From Owenweeksia sp. (lineage in GTDB: Bacteria > Bacteroidota > Bacteroidia > Flavobacteriales > Schleiferiaceae): 57,681 nucleotides of DNA. The notes beneath the pieces were generated by a model. It had not been told where the DNA came from, searched no databases, and saw nothing but the letters and a program-made list of their open reading frames with translations. The stretch lies in assembly GCA_028277105.1 (NCBI GenBank), contig JANQHO010000092.1, positions 1 to 57,681 of the forward strand, in the 5' to 3' direction. Numbering within the stretch: position 1 is the stretch's first letter; every line of letters starts with the position of its first letter. The position numbers and the translations under genes were made by a program. Of this stretch, positions 25,707-34,858 are shown in pieces.

Positions 25707-26576
25707 ATGGCCAACGGCAAGCCTAAAGAGAAAAAAAAACTGGTACAAAAGCTTCGCAATAAGTATCGCTTAGTGATATTAAATGACGATACTTTTGAGG
25801 AAAAGCTATCACTAAAGTTAAGCCGGCTTAATGTATTTTTTGTAGTAGGTATATCGGCTGTACTTCTGGTTGCAGGTACCACTCTCTTAATTGCCTTTAC
25901 TCCGCTTAAAGAATACATTCCAGGTTATTCGAGTACCAGCCTGCGAAGAAAAGCCTTTAATCTGGCCATGACCACCGATTCTTTAAGACAACAAATCACC
26001 TATAATCAAAGATATCTGCTCAATATTCGCAATATCATAGAAGGTAAGCCTATACTCAACTTTAGTGATACGCTGGTTTCCGATTCCGTAGTAAAAGTGG
26101 AGTTAAACAAGGGAGTTAGCAAAAGAGACTCACAATTGCGCAACTTTGTAGAAAAAGCTGAGCAATTTGACATTGCTACTACCCAGATCAACAGTAAAAG
26201 CAATACGGGCTTCAGTTTTTTCGTTCCGGTAAAAGGATTGATCACTAATGGCTTTGATGCTGAAAATGAACACTTTGGCATTGATATTGTCGCGCAAAAA
26301 AACGAAGTGATCAAAGCCTGCCTGGACGGGATCGTCATTTTTTCTGAATGGACTTCCGAAACCGGGCACGTTCTAATTATCCAGCACTCTAAAGAGTTTT
26401 TGTCAGTATACAAGCACAATTCCGCTTTACTAAAAAAACAGGGAGAACTGGTTAAGGCAGGAGAACCTGTAGCCATCATCGGCAACTCCGGGGAATTATC
26501 TACCGGTCCCCATGTTCACTTTGAGCTTTGGTACAATGGCAACCCGGTTAATCCGGAAAACTTCATTTCCTTTTAA
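25707..26576 (+). CDS. M23-family metallopeptidase
   Basis: 289 aa from the ATG at 25707; a TTG at 25698 is possible but less likely. The N-terminus is basic and cytosolic, followed by one membrane anchor (about 43-64). The C-terminal LytM/M23 domain (about 170-285) has the zinc ligands in HFGIDIVA (H-x3-D) and GPHVHFELWYNG (HxH). It is expected to cut peptidoglycan cross-links in the periplasm, or to bind them as a scaffold. Confidence 0.93.
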   Translation: MANGKPKEKKKLVQKLRNKYRLVILNDDTFEEKLSLKLSRLNVFFVVGISAVLLVAGTTLLIAFTPLKEYIPGYSSTSLRRKAFNLAMTTDSLRQQITYNQRYLLNIRNIIEGKPILNFSDTLVSDSVVKVELNKGVSKRDSQLRNFVEKAEQFDIATTQINSKSNTGFSFFVPVKGLITNGFDAENEHFGIDIVAQKNEVIKACLDGIVIFSEWTSETGHVLIIQHSKEFLSVYKHNSALLKKQGELVKAGEPVAIIGNSGELSTGPHVHFELWYNGNPVNPENFISF

Positions 26577-26584
26577 GCTTCAAA

Positions 26585-27046
26585 CTAATCGCTTTTCTGC
26601 TGTTCAAAGCCTTCGTCTATCAGTAAACCTGCCGAAGAGGCAGCAGCCACCGCTAACTCATCACAACGCTCATTTTGGGGGTGGTTATTATGTCCTTTTA
26701 TCCAGTGAAAATCAGGTTTATATTTTTTGTATAACGGAATGAGTTCCCGCCAAAGGTCAGGGTTCTTTTTTCCTTTAAATCCTTTTTTCTGCCAATTGAA
26801 AAGCCACCCCTTACTAATGGCATCCACCACGTACTTGCTATCGCTGTAAACATGCACTTCCATACCCTCTTTGCGAAGGGCTTTAAGAGCAATGATCACG
26901 GCCAGCAATTCCATTCTGTTATTAGTAGTCTTGCGATAACCCTGGCTCAGTTCTTTCCGGTAAGAGCCACTTTGCAGAATGATCCCATAGCCCCCTGGCC
27001 CCGGGTTGCCCAGAGATGAGCCGTCTGTATAAATCTCTACTTTCAA
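26585..27046 (-). CDS. rnhA: ribonuclease HI
   Basis: 153 aa, single catalytic domain. The acidic residues of the active site are visible: Asp8 (YTDGS), Glu46 (RMELLAV), Asp69 (YSDSKYV) and Asp129 (RCDELAV), with His119 in the flexible loop (KGHN). It removes RNA from RNA-DNA hybrids. The start overlaps the purN stop by 4 bp; convergent with the M23 gene. Confidence 0.96.
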   Translation of the reverse strand: MKVEIYTDGSSLGNPGPGGYGIILQSGSYRKELSQGYRKTTNNRMELLAVIIALKALRKEGMEVHVYSDSKYVVDAISKGWLFNWQKKGFKGKKNPDLWRELIPLYKKYKPDFHWIKGHNNHPQNERCDELAVAAASSAGLLIDEGFEQQKSD

Positions 27047-27612
27047 TCCAGGCTATTGAGCAGGTATTCTATTACTTCGGGATAGTGTTTATACTCAAGC
27101 TGTTGTACTTTGTATTGAACATCTTCTGGAGTGTCTTCATAGTCTATTTCAATTACTTCCTGAAAAATTATGTCCCCTTCGTCATATTCTTCATTAACAT
27201 AATGAATAGTAACACCCGTTTCTTCTTCCTCGTTTTCAATCACTGCCCGATGTATGTGCATACCGTACATACCTTCACCTCCGTAGTCAGGCAATAAAGC
27301 CGGGTGGATATTGATGATCTTGTGATCGTATTGGTCGATAATGTCAGACGGGATCTTTCGGAGAAAGCCTGCCAGTGCAATCAAATCGATCTTACACTCT
27401 GCCAATTTTTTTAGTATCGTGCCATTCAGCAAATCTTCATTCTCAAAGAGAATACAGCGAATCCCTAGTTTGTGAGCCCGGTCTATCACTCCAGCCCGTG
27501 AATTGTTGCAAAAAACTGCCTGAACAGTGGCTAGTTCACTTTCCAGAAAGTACTTTACTATATTTTCTGCATTAGTTCCGGAGCCTGATGCAAAAATGCC
27601 AATACGCTTCAT
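27043..27612 (-). CDS. purN: phosphoribosylglycinamide formyltransferase
   Basis: 189 aa. The N-terminus IGIFASGSGTNAENI binds the GAR phosphate. The catalytic set is in INIHPALLPDYGGEGMYGMHIH (Asn and His), with Asp in YDEGDIIFQ. It transfers a formyl group from 10-formyl-tetrahydrofolate in purine synthesis. It is the upstream gene of a two-gene unit with rnhA and is divergent from acpP. Confidence 0.96.
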   Translation of the reverse strand: MKRIGIFASGSGTNAENIVKYFLESELATVQAVFCNNSRAGVIDRAHKLGIRCILFENEDLLNGTILKKLAECKIDLIALAGFLRKIPSDIIDQYDHKIINIHPALLPDYGGEGMYGMHIHRAVIENEEEETGVTIHYVNEEYDEGDIIFQEVIEIDYEDTPEDVQYKVQQLEYKHYPEVIEYLLNSLD

Positions 27613-27746
27613 AAATATTTAAAATAGAACTACTAAGATAATTATATCCAAAGGAGATACAGTACAATTTTACGAAAGTACTTTATTGTTTGATTTTTGA
27701 TAAATTTACTTTCTTTGCAGCCTAATAATTTAAAATCACCTTTAAT

Positions 27747-27983
27747 ATGTCAGATATCGCTTCAAGAGTAAAAGCTATCATAGTTGATAAACTTGGTGTA
27801 GATGAAAACGAAGTAACCCAGGAAGCCAGTTTTACCAATGATCTCGGTGCTGATTCATTGGATACTGTGGAGCTTATAATGGAGTTTGAAAAAGAATTCG
27901 ACATTCAAATTCCCGATGATCAGGCTGAAAACATCGCCACGGTTGGTCAGGCTGTAACCTATATTACAGAAGCAAAAAAATAA
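27747..27983 (+). CDS. acpP: acyl carrier protein
   Basis: 78 aa, acidic, four-helix bundle. The phosphopantetheine site is Ser37 in [11 protein letters not shown]. It carries growing fatty acyl chains. fabF follows after 12 bp, the common acpP-fabF-rnc order. The 134-bp gap to purN upstream must hold divergent promoters, but no clear full box was found. Confidence 0.98.
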   Translation: MSDIASRVKAIIVDKLGVDENEVTQEASFTNDLGADSLDTVELIMEFEKEFDIQIPDDQAENIATVGQAVTYITEAKK

Positions 27984-27995
27984 CCCATTTTATTT

Positions 27996-29252
27996 ATGGA
28001 GTTAAAAAGGGTAGTTGTTACCGGCCTGGGAGCTTTAACCCCTTTGGGGAATAACGCTCAAAGCTATTGGGATGCACTAGTTAAAGGCACTAGTGGTGCT
28101 GCCCCTATTACTCTGTTTGATCCCGAAAAGTTCAAGACAAAATTTGCGTGCGAAGTCAAAAATTTCGATCCTTCTGATTTTTTTGACCGCAAGGAAGCGC
28201 GAAAGATGGATCGCTTCACTCATTTTGCTCTGGTAGTTGCCGATGAAGCGATAGTCGATAGTGGTGTCAGGGAAAACCCATATTTCAATCCCGATAGGGC
28301 AGGAGTGATCTGGGGCTCAGGTATAGGCGGTTTGGATACATTTTTACAGGAAAGTATAACCTATGCTAAAGGAGATGGTACTCCACGCTTCAATCCTTTC
28401 TTCATTCCCAAAATGATAGCGGATATCTCCCCCGGACACATAAGTATTAAGCACGGTTTTAGAGGACCGAATTTTACTACGGTTTCCGCCTGTGCATCTT
28501 CTACCAATGCGATTATTGACGCTTACAACTACATACGGTTGGGAAAAGCAGACGTATTTGTTGCCGGTGGTAGTGAGGCTGCTGTTACTGAAGCGGGAAT
28601 AGGAGGCTTTAATGCTATGCATGCCTTAAGTACGCGAAACGATTCTCCCGAAACAGCCAGCCGCCCTTTTGACAAGGAACGCGATGGTTTTGTAATGGGT
28701 GAAGGTGGTGCCTCTCTCATATTGGAAGAATATGAATATGCCCGTAAGAGAGGAGCTAAAATTTACGCAGAAATCGTTGGTGCCGGTATGTCGGCCGATG
28801 CTCATCATATTACTGCCCCCCACCCGGAAGGAATAGGGGCTACCAAAGTGATGAAAAATGCTTTAGAAGATGCAGGAATGCTGGCATCTGACATCGATTA
28901 TATCAATGTTCACGGTACTTCTACTCCTCTGGGAGATGTAGCTGAACTCAAAGCAATAGCCGCTGTTTTTGGCGACCATGCTTATAAACTCAATATCAGC
29001 AGCTCAAAATCAATGACTGGTCACTTGCTGGGCGCTGCAGGAGCAATAGAAGCTATTGCTGCAGTAATGGCGGTGAAAGGCGATGTTGTCCCTCCTACCA
29101 TCAACCATTTTACTGATGATCCGGAGATAGATTCCAGGCTCAACCTCACTTTTAACCAGGCGGTAAAAAGACCTGTACGGGCTGCTATCAGTAACACCTT
29201 TGGTTTTGGAGGGCACAACGCATCCATAGTAGTAAGGAAGTACAACGAATAG
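27996..29252 (+). CDS. fabF: beta-ketoacyl-ACP synthase II
   Basis: 418 aa thiolase-fold condensing enzyme. The catalytic triad is Cys166 (VSACASST), His306 (VHGTSTPLGD) and His343 (MTGHLLGAAG). It elongates acyl-ACP with malonyl-ACP. The start follows acpP by 12 bp, and rnc begins with no gap after its stop. Confidence 0.98.
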   Translation: MELKRVVVTGLGALTPLGNNAQSYWDALVKGTSGAAPITLFDPEKFKTKFACEVKNFDPSDFFDRKEARKMDRFTHFALVVADEAIVDSGVRENPYFNPDRAGVIWGSGIGGLDTFLQESITYAKGDGTPRFNPFFIPKMIADISPGHISIKHGFRGPNFTTVSACASSTNAIIDAYNYIRLGKADVFVAGGSEAAVTEAGIGGFNAMHALSTRNDSPETASRPFDKERDGFVMGEGGASLILEEYEYARKRGAKIYAEIVGAGMSADAHHITAPHPEGIGATKVMKNALEDAGMLASDIDYINVHGTSTPLGDVAELKAIAAVFGDHAYKLNISSSKSMTGHLLGAAGAIEAIAAVMAVKGDVVPPTINHFTDDPEIDSRLNLTFNQAVKRPVRAAISNTFGFGGHNASIVVRKYNE

Positions 29253-29993
29253 ATGTTTGGTTGGATAAAATCTTTTAAGCCCTATCTTGGAAAAGATGGG
29301 GCTTTTTTTCTTGAAATTAAACGTATTACCGGGCTAAAGCCCAAAACAACCACTTTTTACCAACTGGCTTTCAGGCATAGTTCGGCTTCTCAAAAAGTTG
29401 CCAGGGGTCGGATAAATAATCAAAGGCTCGAATTTTTAGGTGATGCTGTACTGGGACTGGTAGTAGCCGATTTTCTCTACAACAGGTATAGCGGTCATGG
29501 TGAAGGGTTCTTAACTAGTATGCGCAGTAAAATAGTAAGCCGTAAGTATCTTAACTCCCTGGGTACAAAAATGGGCCTGCACAAGCTTTTGGTTAAAAAA
29601 ACCCCTCGTAATATACAGGCTAAATCGATTTACGGAGATGCATTGGAAGCATTGATTGGTGCGGTTTACCTCGACTATGGCTACCAGAAGTGTAAAGTCT
29701 TTATCGAGCAGAAAATTTTAAGCCAATATGTAGACTGGGAAAATATCGAAAGGCGTATAGCCAGTCATAAAGGTGCCCTTTTGGAATGGTCGCAGAAAAA
29801 CAAGCAAAAGCTCAGCCTCGAGGTAACTAATTCATGGGGAGAAAGCCATGCCCGAAAGTATGAGGTAAGTGTATTTCTGAATGGCAACCTTGTAAGTAAA
29901 GGAGTGGGAACCAGCAAAAAACGGGCTGAAGAAGAGGCCTCTAAACTGGCTTATAAGATAATTCTTAAACCGATCAGGCATGAAAAGATTTAA
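29253..29993 (+). CDS. rnc: ribonuclease III
   Basis: 246 aa. The RNase III signature RLEFLGDAVLGLVVADFLY carries metal-binding Glu/Asp; the second acidic pair is in IYGDALEALIGAVYLDYGY. A dsRNA-binding domain is C-terminal (KGALLEWSQKNKQKLSLEV to KKRAEEEASKLAYKII). It processes rRNA and structured transcripts. Directly abuts fabF and overlaps the next gene by 14 bp. Confidence 0.97.
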   Translation: MFGWIKSFKPYLGKDGAFFLEIKRITGLKPKTTTFYQLAFRHSSASQKVARGRINNQRLEFLGDAVLGLVVADFLYNRYSGHGEGFLTSMRSKIVSRKYLNSLGTKMGLHKLLVKKTPRNIQAKSIYGDALEALIGAVYLDYGYQKCKVFIEQKILSQYVDWENIERRIASHKGALLEWSQKNKQKLSLEVTNSWGESHARKYEVSVFLNGNLVSKGVGTSKKRAEEEASKLAYKIILKPIRHEKI

Positions 29994-30447
29994 GCTTGAA
30001 GATGATCTTTTACACGAAGATACTTCCATCTTTGCCCTGGTCTCTGAATTACCGGCCTACCGTCTTTGCTTCCAGCTCAATAACGATTTGAAGCTTCAGC
30101 TTAGAAGATCACCGGAAGACAAATCTTATTCCCATAAAAACCACATATATCATTTTACCAGCTTTGAGTATCACAATAAACAGCTCGACCTGTTCTGGTG
30201 GCTGGTTGAAAACAAGTCTTTCTACAGTGAAGCCCCGGAAGTGTTTGGCAGTAGCATGCTGTTATCCAGGCCTTTACTCACTCCTTTTAAGGTATTTGAT
30301 TTTTTTCTTTGTTGTGAGGGAGAAGAATTATTGGCATTTAATCAATTTCTTAAAACTGAATTAAAAAGGCTTGCGTATGTTCGTACTTTCAAACAACTGG
30401 ACACTTCTACTATAAAAAATATAGAAGTTTTATTTATCAAGGAATAG
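29980..30447 (+). CDS. IPExxxVDY-family protein
   Basis: 155 aa. Conserved small protein of Bacteroidota found between rnc and pyk. Visible features are an N-terminal ALVSELPAYRLCFQLNND segment, an aromatic YHNKQLDLFWWLVENK and an acidic-to-basic C-terminus (RTFKQLDTSTIKNIEVLFIKE). No enzymatic motif. The family is named for a motif; its function is unknown. It overlaps rnc and abuts pyk. Confidence 0.8.
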   Translation: MKRFKLEDDLLHEDTSIFALVSELPAYRLCFQLNNDLKLQLRRSPEDKSYSHKNHIYHFTSFEYHNKQLDLFWWLVENKSFYSEAPEVFGSSMLLSRPLLTPFKVFDFFLCCEGEELLAFNQFLKTELKRLAYVRTFKQLDTSTIKNIEVLFIKE

Positions 30448-31872
30448 ATGCCTGCCAACAAGACTAAAATAGTAGCCACACTAGGGCCCACTTCGCAATC
30501 GCCAAAAACCATGTTAGCCATGGTGAAGGCCGGAGTAAATGTATTTCGAATTAATTTTTCACACAGCTCGCATGAAGATGCCACCCGGCTGATCAAGCAA
30601 GTGAGAGAACTCAATGCTGAACACGGTTTTAATATTGCTATTCTCGCAGATTTGCAAGGCCCCAAACTCCGGATAGGAGATGTTAAAAAAGAAGTGGTGC
30701 TGAAAAAAGGAGACCGCCTGACTTTTACCAGCCAAAAAGTTGAAGGGGACGAAAACCGGGTTTACATGAATTACACCCAGTTCCCCAAAGATGTTAAAGC
30801 CGGTGAAAAGATACTGGTAGATGACGGCAAACTCATCTTAAAGGCCCTGTCTACCAATAAGTCAGATTCCGTTGAGACTGAAGTAATTCAAGGAGGCCCT
30901 CTTAACCCACGTAAAGGAGTAAACCTACCCAACACAAAAATATCATTGCCCTGCCTTACCCCCAAAGATCTGGATGATCTTAAAGTTGCCATGGAACATC
31001 AGGTTGAATGGATAGGCTTATCTTTTGTGCGATCTTCCAAAGATGTTGAAGAACTCAAAAGGATCATCAAAGAGAACAAGGCACCCTGCAGGGTTATTTC
31101 AAAAATCGAAAAGCCTGAGGCAGTAGTCGATATTGATAATATACTGGAAATTACAGACGCAGTAATGGTGGCCCGGGGAGATTTGGGAGTAGAAATCCCT
31201 ATGCAGGGAGTCCCGCTTATCCAGAAAATGATCGTGAAAAAATGCCTCAAGATGGCTCGCCCGGTAGTTATAGCTACCCAAATGATGGAAAGCATGATAG
31301 AAAACCTGTCCCCTACCAGGGCAGAAGTTAATGATGTTGCTAATTCTGTCTTAGACGCTGCCGATGCCGTAATGCTCAGCGGTGAAACTTCCATTGGCAA
31401 GCACCCGGTAGAAGTGGTTCAGGCTATGTCCAAAATAATTACCCATGTTGAAGAAAGCGGACAGCTGAAAACAGCTGACGAAAATCCTCCCAGCTATCGC
31501 AACGACAGGTTTATTACCGATTCTATCTGTTACAATGCCAGTAAAATAGCCGATCAAATTGGAGCCAGTGCGATTCTTACCATGACCTTCAGCGGCTATA
31601 CCGGCTTTAAAATATCTTCCCACCGGCCCAAGACCAATATCATTGTGTTTACTGCTAATCGCTCTATCCTGAATATGGTAAGTTTAATATGGGGAGTTAA
31701 AGGATATTTTTACGATAAAATGGAAAGCACTGACTCTACCTTTGCCGATATTAAACAAATTGCCAGGGATATGAATATTGTAAATGAAGGTGACCTGGTG
31801 ATCAAAATAGCCAGCATGCCCATAGAAAGCAGTGGAATGACCAATATGTTAAAAATCAGCAGGATAGAATGA
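30448..31872 (+). CDS. pyk: pyruvate kinase
   Basis: 474 aa. The start KTKIVATLGPTSQSP is the N-terminal barrel strand. The signature ISKIEKPEAV holds the catalytic lysine, MVARGDLGVEIP binds Mg2+/substrate, and SGETSIGKHPVEVVQAMSKI is also typical. The C-terminal domain is present. It converts phosphoenolpyruvate and ADP to pyruvate and ATP. The start follows the IPExxxVDY gene directly; the pterin dehydratase gene overlaps its stop by 4 bp. Confidence 0.98.
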   Translation: MPANKTKIVATLGPTSQSPKTMLAMVKAGVNVFRINFSHSSHEDATRLIKQVRELNAEHGFNIAILADLQGPKLRIGDVKKEVVLKKGDRLTFTSQKVEGDENRVYMNYTQFPKDVKAGEKILVDDGKLILKALSTNKSDSVETEVIQGGPLNPRKGVNLPNTKISLPCLTPKDLDDLKVAMEHQVEWIGLSFVRSSKDVEELKRIIKENKAPCRVISKIEKPEAVVDIDNILEITDAVMVARGDLGVEIPMQGVPLIQKMIVKKCLKMARPVVIATQMMESMIENLSPTRAEVNDVANSVLDAADAVMLSGETSIGKHPVEVVQAMSKIITHVEESGQLKTADENPPSYRNDRFITDSICYNASKIADQIGASAILTMTFSGYTGFKISSHRPKTNIIVFTANRSILNMVSLIWGVKGYFYDKMESTDSTFADIKQIARDMNIVNEGDLVIKIASMPIESSGMTNMLKISRIE

Positions 31873-32108
31873 TTATGAACTGGAAACAAGAAAATGATAA
31901 ACTGAGCCGGGAATTTGAGTTCAAAAACTTTGTAGAGGCTTTTTCTTTTTTAACTAAAATAGCTATAGAAGCCGAAAAAGCCAATCACCACCCGGAAATA
32001 TACAATGTTTACAACAAGGTCAGTATTTCCTTATCTACCCACGATGCGGGTAATAAAGTAACTGAGAAGGATTTGAAACTGGCCCGGATTATCGATACTC
32101 TTATTTAA
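31869..32108 (+). CDS. pterin-4a-carbinolamine dehydratase-like protein
   Basis: 79 aa, shorter than the usual 95-110, lacking the N-terminal extension. The motif EKANHHPEIYNVYNKVSISLSTHDAGNKVTEKDLKLARIID carries the conserved His-His-Pro of the active site and the second conserved His. The family dehydrates 4a-hydroxytetrahydrobiopterin. No aromatic amino-acid hydroxylase is near. The start overlaps the pyk stop. Confidence 0.87.
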   Translation: MIMNWKQENDKLSREFEFKNFVEAFSFLTKIAIEAEKANHHPEIYNVYNKVSISLSTHDAGNKVTEKDLKLARIIDTLI

Positions 32109-33128
32109 TCAAAGTGCACTGCTGAACTGCTTTAACATTCTCTTATCGTTTTCAAAAAGCAATCTGATATCACTCATTTGAAAACGGTGCAGGGCGGTTC
32201 TTTCCACACCTGGCCCAAAAGCAAAGCCGCTGTATACATTAGGGTCTATACCACAGTTTTCCAAAACCTGCGGATCTACCATTCCACAACCCAAAACCTC
32301 AAGCCACCCGGTACCTTTGGTCATTCGGTAATCTCTTTCATTATTTAACCCCCAGTAAACATCCATTTCAGCACTGGGCTCTGTAAAGGGAAAATAAGAG
32401 GGTCTTAATCTGATCTTGATATCTTTTCCGAAAAGTTCCCTGGCGAAATACAATAACGTTTCCTTGAGGTCAGCGAAGCTTACTCCTTTATCTATGTATA
32501 ACCCCTCTACCTGGTGAAAAATACAGTGGGAGCGGGCCGAAATGGCTTCGTTGCGAAAAACGCGACCGGGGGAAATTGTTCTGATGGGAGGCTCTTGATT
32601 TTCCATAACCCTGATCTGTACACTGCTGGTGTGAGTCCTCAATGCCCAGTCGGGATCCTTCTGCACAAAGAAGGTGTCCTGCATATCTCTTGCCGGGTGT
32701 TCTTCGGGAAAGTTTAGAGATGTAAAATTATGCCAGTCGTCTTCTATCTCTGGCCCCTCAGATACATCAAAACCTATTTTTTCAAATATTGAAATAATGC
32801 GGTTTATAACCAGGCTAACCGGGTGGCGGCTTCCCTGGAAGTCAAAATTTGCCGGAAGTGTAAGATCTTTCTCAAAATTGACCCTTCTTTCACCAGAAAT
32901 TGTTGCCTTGAGCTCCTCTATTTTTTGTGAAGCCCTGTTTTTCAATTCGTTAAGAGGCTTTCCCATGGCTTTTTTCTGTTCTTTTTCCAAGGATCTGAAA
33001 TCTTCAAAAAGAGCCGTCACAATCCCTTTCTTGCCTAAAAACTTAATTCTGAACTGCTCGATATCAGAAAGCTTATCCGATGTATAGTTCTCAATTTCCT
33101 TGAGATACTCCTCTATTTTTGACTTCAT
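32109..33128 (-). CDS. pheS: phenylalanine-tRNA ligase alpha subunit
   Basis: 339 aa. An N-terminal coiled coil (1-85) precedes the class II synthetase core: motif 1 region with HPVSLVINRIISIFEKIGF, motif 2 in VFRNEAISARSHCIFHQVEGL, the Phe pocket FTEPSAEMDVYWG, and motif 3 in GFAFGPGVERTALHRFQMSDIR. It forms the alpha2beta2 enzyme with PheT, encoded elsewhere. Convergent with the pyk unit, divergent from the small lipoprotein gene. Confidence 0.97.
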   Translation of the reverse strand: MKSKIEEYLKEIENYTSDKLSDIEQFRIKFLGKKGIVTALFEDFRSLEKEQKKAMGKPLNELKNRASQKIEELKATISGERRVNFEKDLTLPANFDFQGSRHPVSLVINRIISIFEKIGFDVSEGPEIEDDWHNFTSLNFPEEHPARDMQDTFFVQKDPDWALRTHTSSVQIRVMENQEPPIRTISPGRVFRNEAISARSHCIFHQVEGLYIDKGVSFADLKETLLYFARELFGKDIKIRLRPSYFPFTEPSAEMDVYWGLNNERDYRMTKGTGWLEVLGCGMVDPQVLENCGIDPNVYSGFAFGPGVERTALHRFQMSDIRLLFENDKRMLKQFSSAL

Positions 33129-33202
33129 AACAGACTAAAAACCTATCCTGTGTGTTTATTTTTATATTTGTAGATAGCAAAGATGTGAATATTCATAAAA
33201 CT

Positions 33203-33580
33203 ATGCGCCACCTTATTTCCACAATGCTAATATTCTGCTTGCTGGGAGGAATGTTTATCACTTCTTCCTGCAATCAGGAGATCGATTCATATAAGCTGGA
33301 GGTTATAGTTACAGTTTTTGATACCACCGAAGTACAAAATGCCCTGGTTCACATTTTTGCCCCGGTAGATAATACATTTCTGGATTATTACGTTTTTACT
33401 GATGAAGAAGGAAAAGCATCAGTAACTCTTGACAATGAGGCAGTAGTAGAGATTGTTGCCGGAAAAACATCTTTCAGAGGATGTGCTTTTGCTGAAGTTA
33501 ACGAAGAATTTCAAAAAGTAAGGATAGACCTGAAGCCTGAGAGCCAGGCTTCAATAAATGGTTGTATTGAAGATAATTAA
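33203..33580 (+). CDS. small lipoprotein with an Ig-like/carboxypeptidase-regulatory-like fold
   Basis: 125 aa from the ATG at 33203, which gives a lipoprotein signal (lipobox ITSSC); the frame also opens upstream to 33152 but adds a charged stretch before the signal. The domain YKLEVIVTVFDTTEVQNALVHIFAPV ... FTDEEGKASVTL looks like a seven-stranded beta sandwich of the CarboxypepD_reg type. It closely resembles the next gene. Function unknown; outer-membrane or periplasmic. Confidence 0.7.
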   Translation: MRHLISTMLIFCLLGGMFITSSCNQEIDSYKLEVIVTVFDTTEVQNALVHIFAPVDNTFLDYYVFTDEEGKASVTLDNEAVVEIVAGKTSFRGCAFAEVNEEFQKVRIDLKPESQASINGCIEDN

Positions 33581-33581
33581 A

Positions 33582-33971
33582 ATGAATCTGTTTCCCAAGA
33601 TAGTTGTCTTTTCGCTTACTGTGATCCTTTTCACGGCCTCTAGTTCGTGTAGAAAGGCTGATCTCGATCCTGACTATAAATTCACCATAATAGTAAAAAC
33701 ACTAAGTGATAGTACAAGAGTGGCCAACGTATTTGTTGAGTTGATAGCCCCGGTTCCCGGAAGTAGAGTTGACCTGGATGGTTTTACCGATGAAAATGGC
33801 GAGGTTGATTTTGAATACGATGAAGAAGCTACTCTTTTAATCAGGGCCACCAGGGGCCCACAGGGGGCTTATTTGTGGATAGGCTGTAACAACATTCGGC
33901 TGTTGGATGACAGAAGAGCCACTCAAACGGTATATATCAGACCCTATGACCCTGAAGTAGAGGGTTGTTAA
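33582..33971 (+). CDS. small lipoprotein, paralogue of the preceding gene
   Basis: 129 aa from the ATG at 33582, directly after the previous stop. Signal with lipobox TASSSC. The body YKFTIIVKTLSDSTRVANVFVELIAPV, GFTDENGEVDFEYDEEATLLIRATRG aligns with the upstream protein (same spacing of DGFTDE and the C-terminal Cys), so this is a tandem duplication. Its 3' end overlaps the convergent minus-strand gene by 4 bp. Confidence 0.7.
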   Translation: MNLFPKIVVFSLTVILFTASSSCRKADLDPDYKFTIIVKTLSDSTRVANVFVELIAPVPGSRVDLDGFTDENGEVDFEYDEEATLLIRATRGPQGAYLWIGCNNIRLLDDRRATQTVYIRPYDPEVEGC

Positions 33972-34321
33972 ATCCAGCCATTCTCTTTGTAATACTTCAC
34001 TATCGCATCTTTCATTAATACAGATTGCTCACCTGCCTTTAGATTGGGTAGTTTTGCTGTGCTGGTAAAATGGGGCCAGCCGTCTTTATCCCTCCCTTCA
34101 TAACGGTAATAACCATAAGGTTCCAATACCGTACAAATCGCGATGTGAAAAAGGTTCACCTTATCGTCTTTTTTGAATTTCCGATAACCCATTCCCAACT
34201 CCTGAACACCTATTATGAACAAAACAGTATTCAGGTCGGCTTCTTCTTCATCCATATCAAATCTTTCCCTGGTAACGTTAATTACTTTTTCCCAGTCGCT
34301 CTTGAGGTTTTCGCTCAGCAT
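33968..34321 (-). CDS. conserved hypothetical protein
   Basis: 117 aa, soluble, no signal peptide. Not recognised. Notable stretches: MDEEEADLNTVLFIIGVQELGMGYRKFKKDDKVNLFHIAICTVLEPYGYY, then GWPHFTSTAKLPNL. It is divergent from the CvpA-like gene, with only 27 bp between the starts, so the two share a promoter region. Confidence 0.6.
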   Translation of the reverse strand: MLSENLKSDWEKVINVTRERFDMDEEEADLNTVLFIIGVQELGMGYRKFKKDDKVNLFHIAICTVLEPYGYYRYEGRDKDGWPHFTSTAKLPNLKAGEQSVLMKDAIVKYYKENGWI

Positions 34322-34348
34322 TTATATTTGATCTTCTTTATATTCCAA

Positions 34349-34858
34349 GTGAATCTGGTTGATATCATACTTATCGTTCCGCTAGCTTACGGTCTTATTA
34401 AAGGCCTTTACAAAGGTCTGATCAACGAACTGGCCTCGTTGATCGCTCTTCTGGCCGGAGTGGCTATAGCTTATACCTTTTACCCGTCTTTCGGTGCAAA
34501 ATTGCAGGAAAATTTTCTTTCTTCTGTCTCTCCAACCGAACTGAATATTATTTCCTTTAGCTTGATCTTCCTGTTAGCGGCTCTTACTGTTTTCCTTATT
34601 GGCAAAATGGTTACCAAATTGCTAAGCGCCTTAGCTTTAGGGCTTTTCAACCGTTTTTTAGGGGGGGTCTTTGGCTTCTTAAAAGTCTTACTGATTTTGT
34701 TAATGATAACTGCCTTGATCAATCCTATCATCCAGAAACAAAGTTTCTATGAAGACAGTTTATTACAACAAAGTATTGTTTATCAAAAACTTAGCTATTT
34801 CGAACACGTTTTATTCCAACAGATATCAAACCAGGATATCCCTTCTATTGAGATATAG
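34349..34858 (+). CDS. CvpA-family membrane protein
   Basis: 169 aa from a GTG at 34349, chosen because it yields NLVDIILIVPLAYGLIKGLYKGLINELASL, the usual CvpA start; the frame is open further upstream without a plausible start. Four membrane helices (about 4-22, 27-48, 65-88, 99-122). The family is linked to colicin V production and envelope integrity; in Bacteroidota its role is not settled. It overlaps the pgk 3' end (convergent) by 14 bp. Confidence 0.83.
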   Translation: MNLVDIILIVPLAYGLIKGLYKGLINELASLIALLAGVAIAYTFYPSFGAKLQENFLSSVSPTELNIISFSLIFLLAALTVFLIGKMVTKLLSALALGLFNRFLGGVFGFLKVLLILLMITALINPIIQKQSFYEDSLLQQSIVYQKLSYFEHVLFQQISNQDIPSIEI

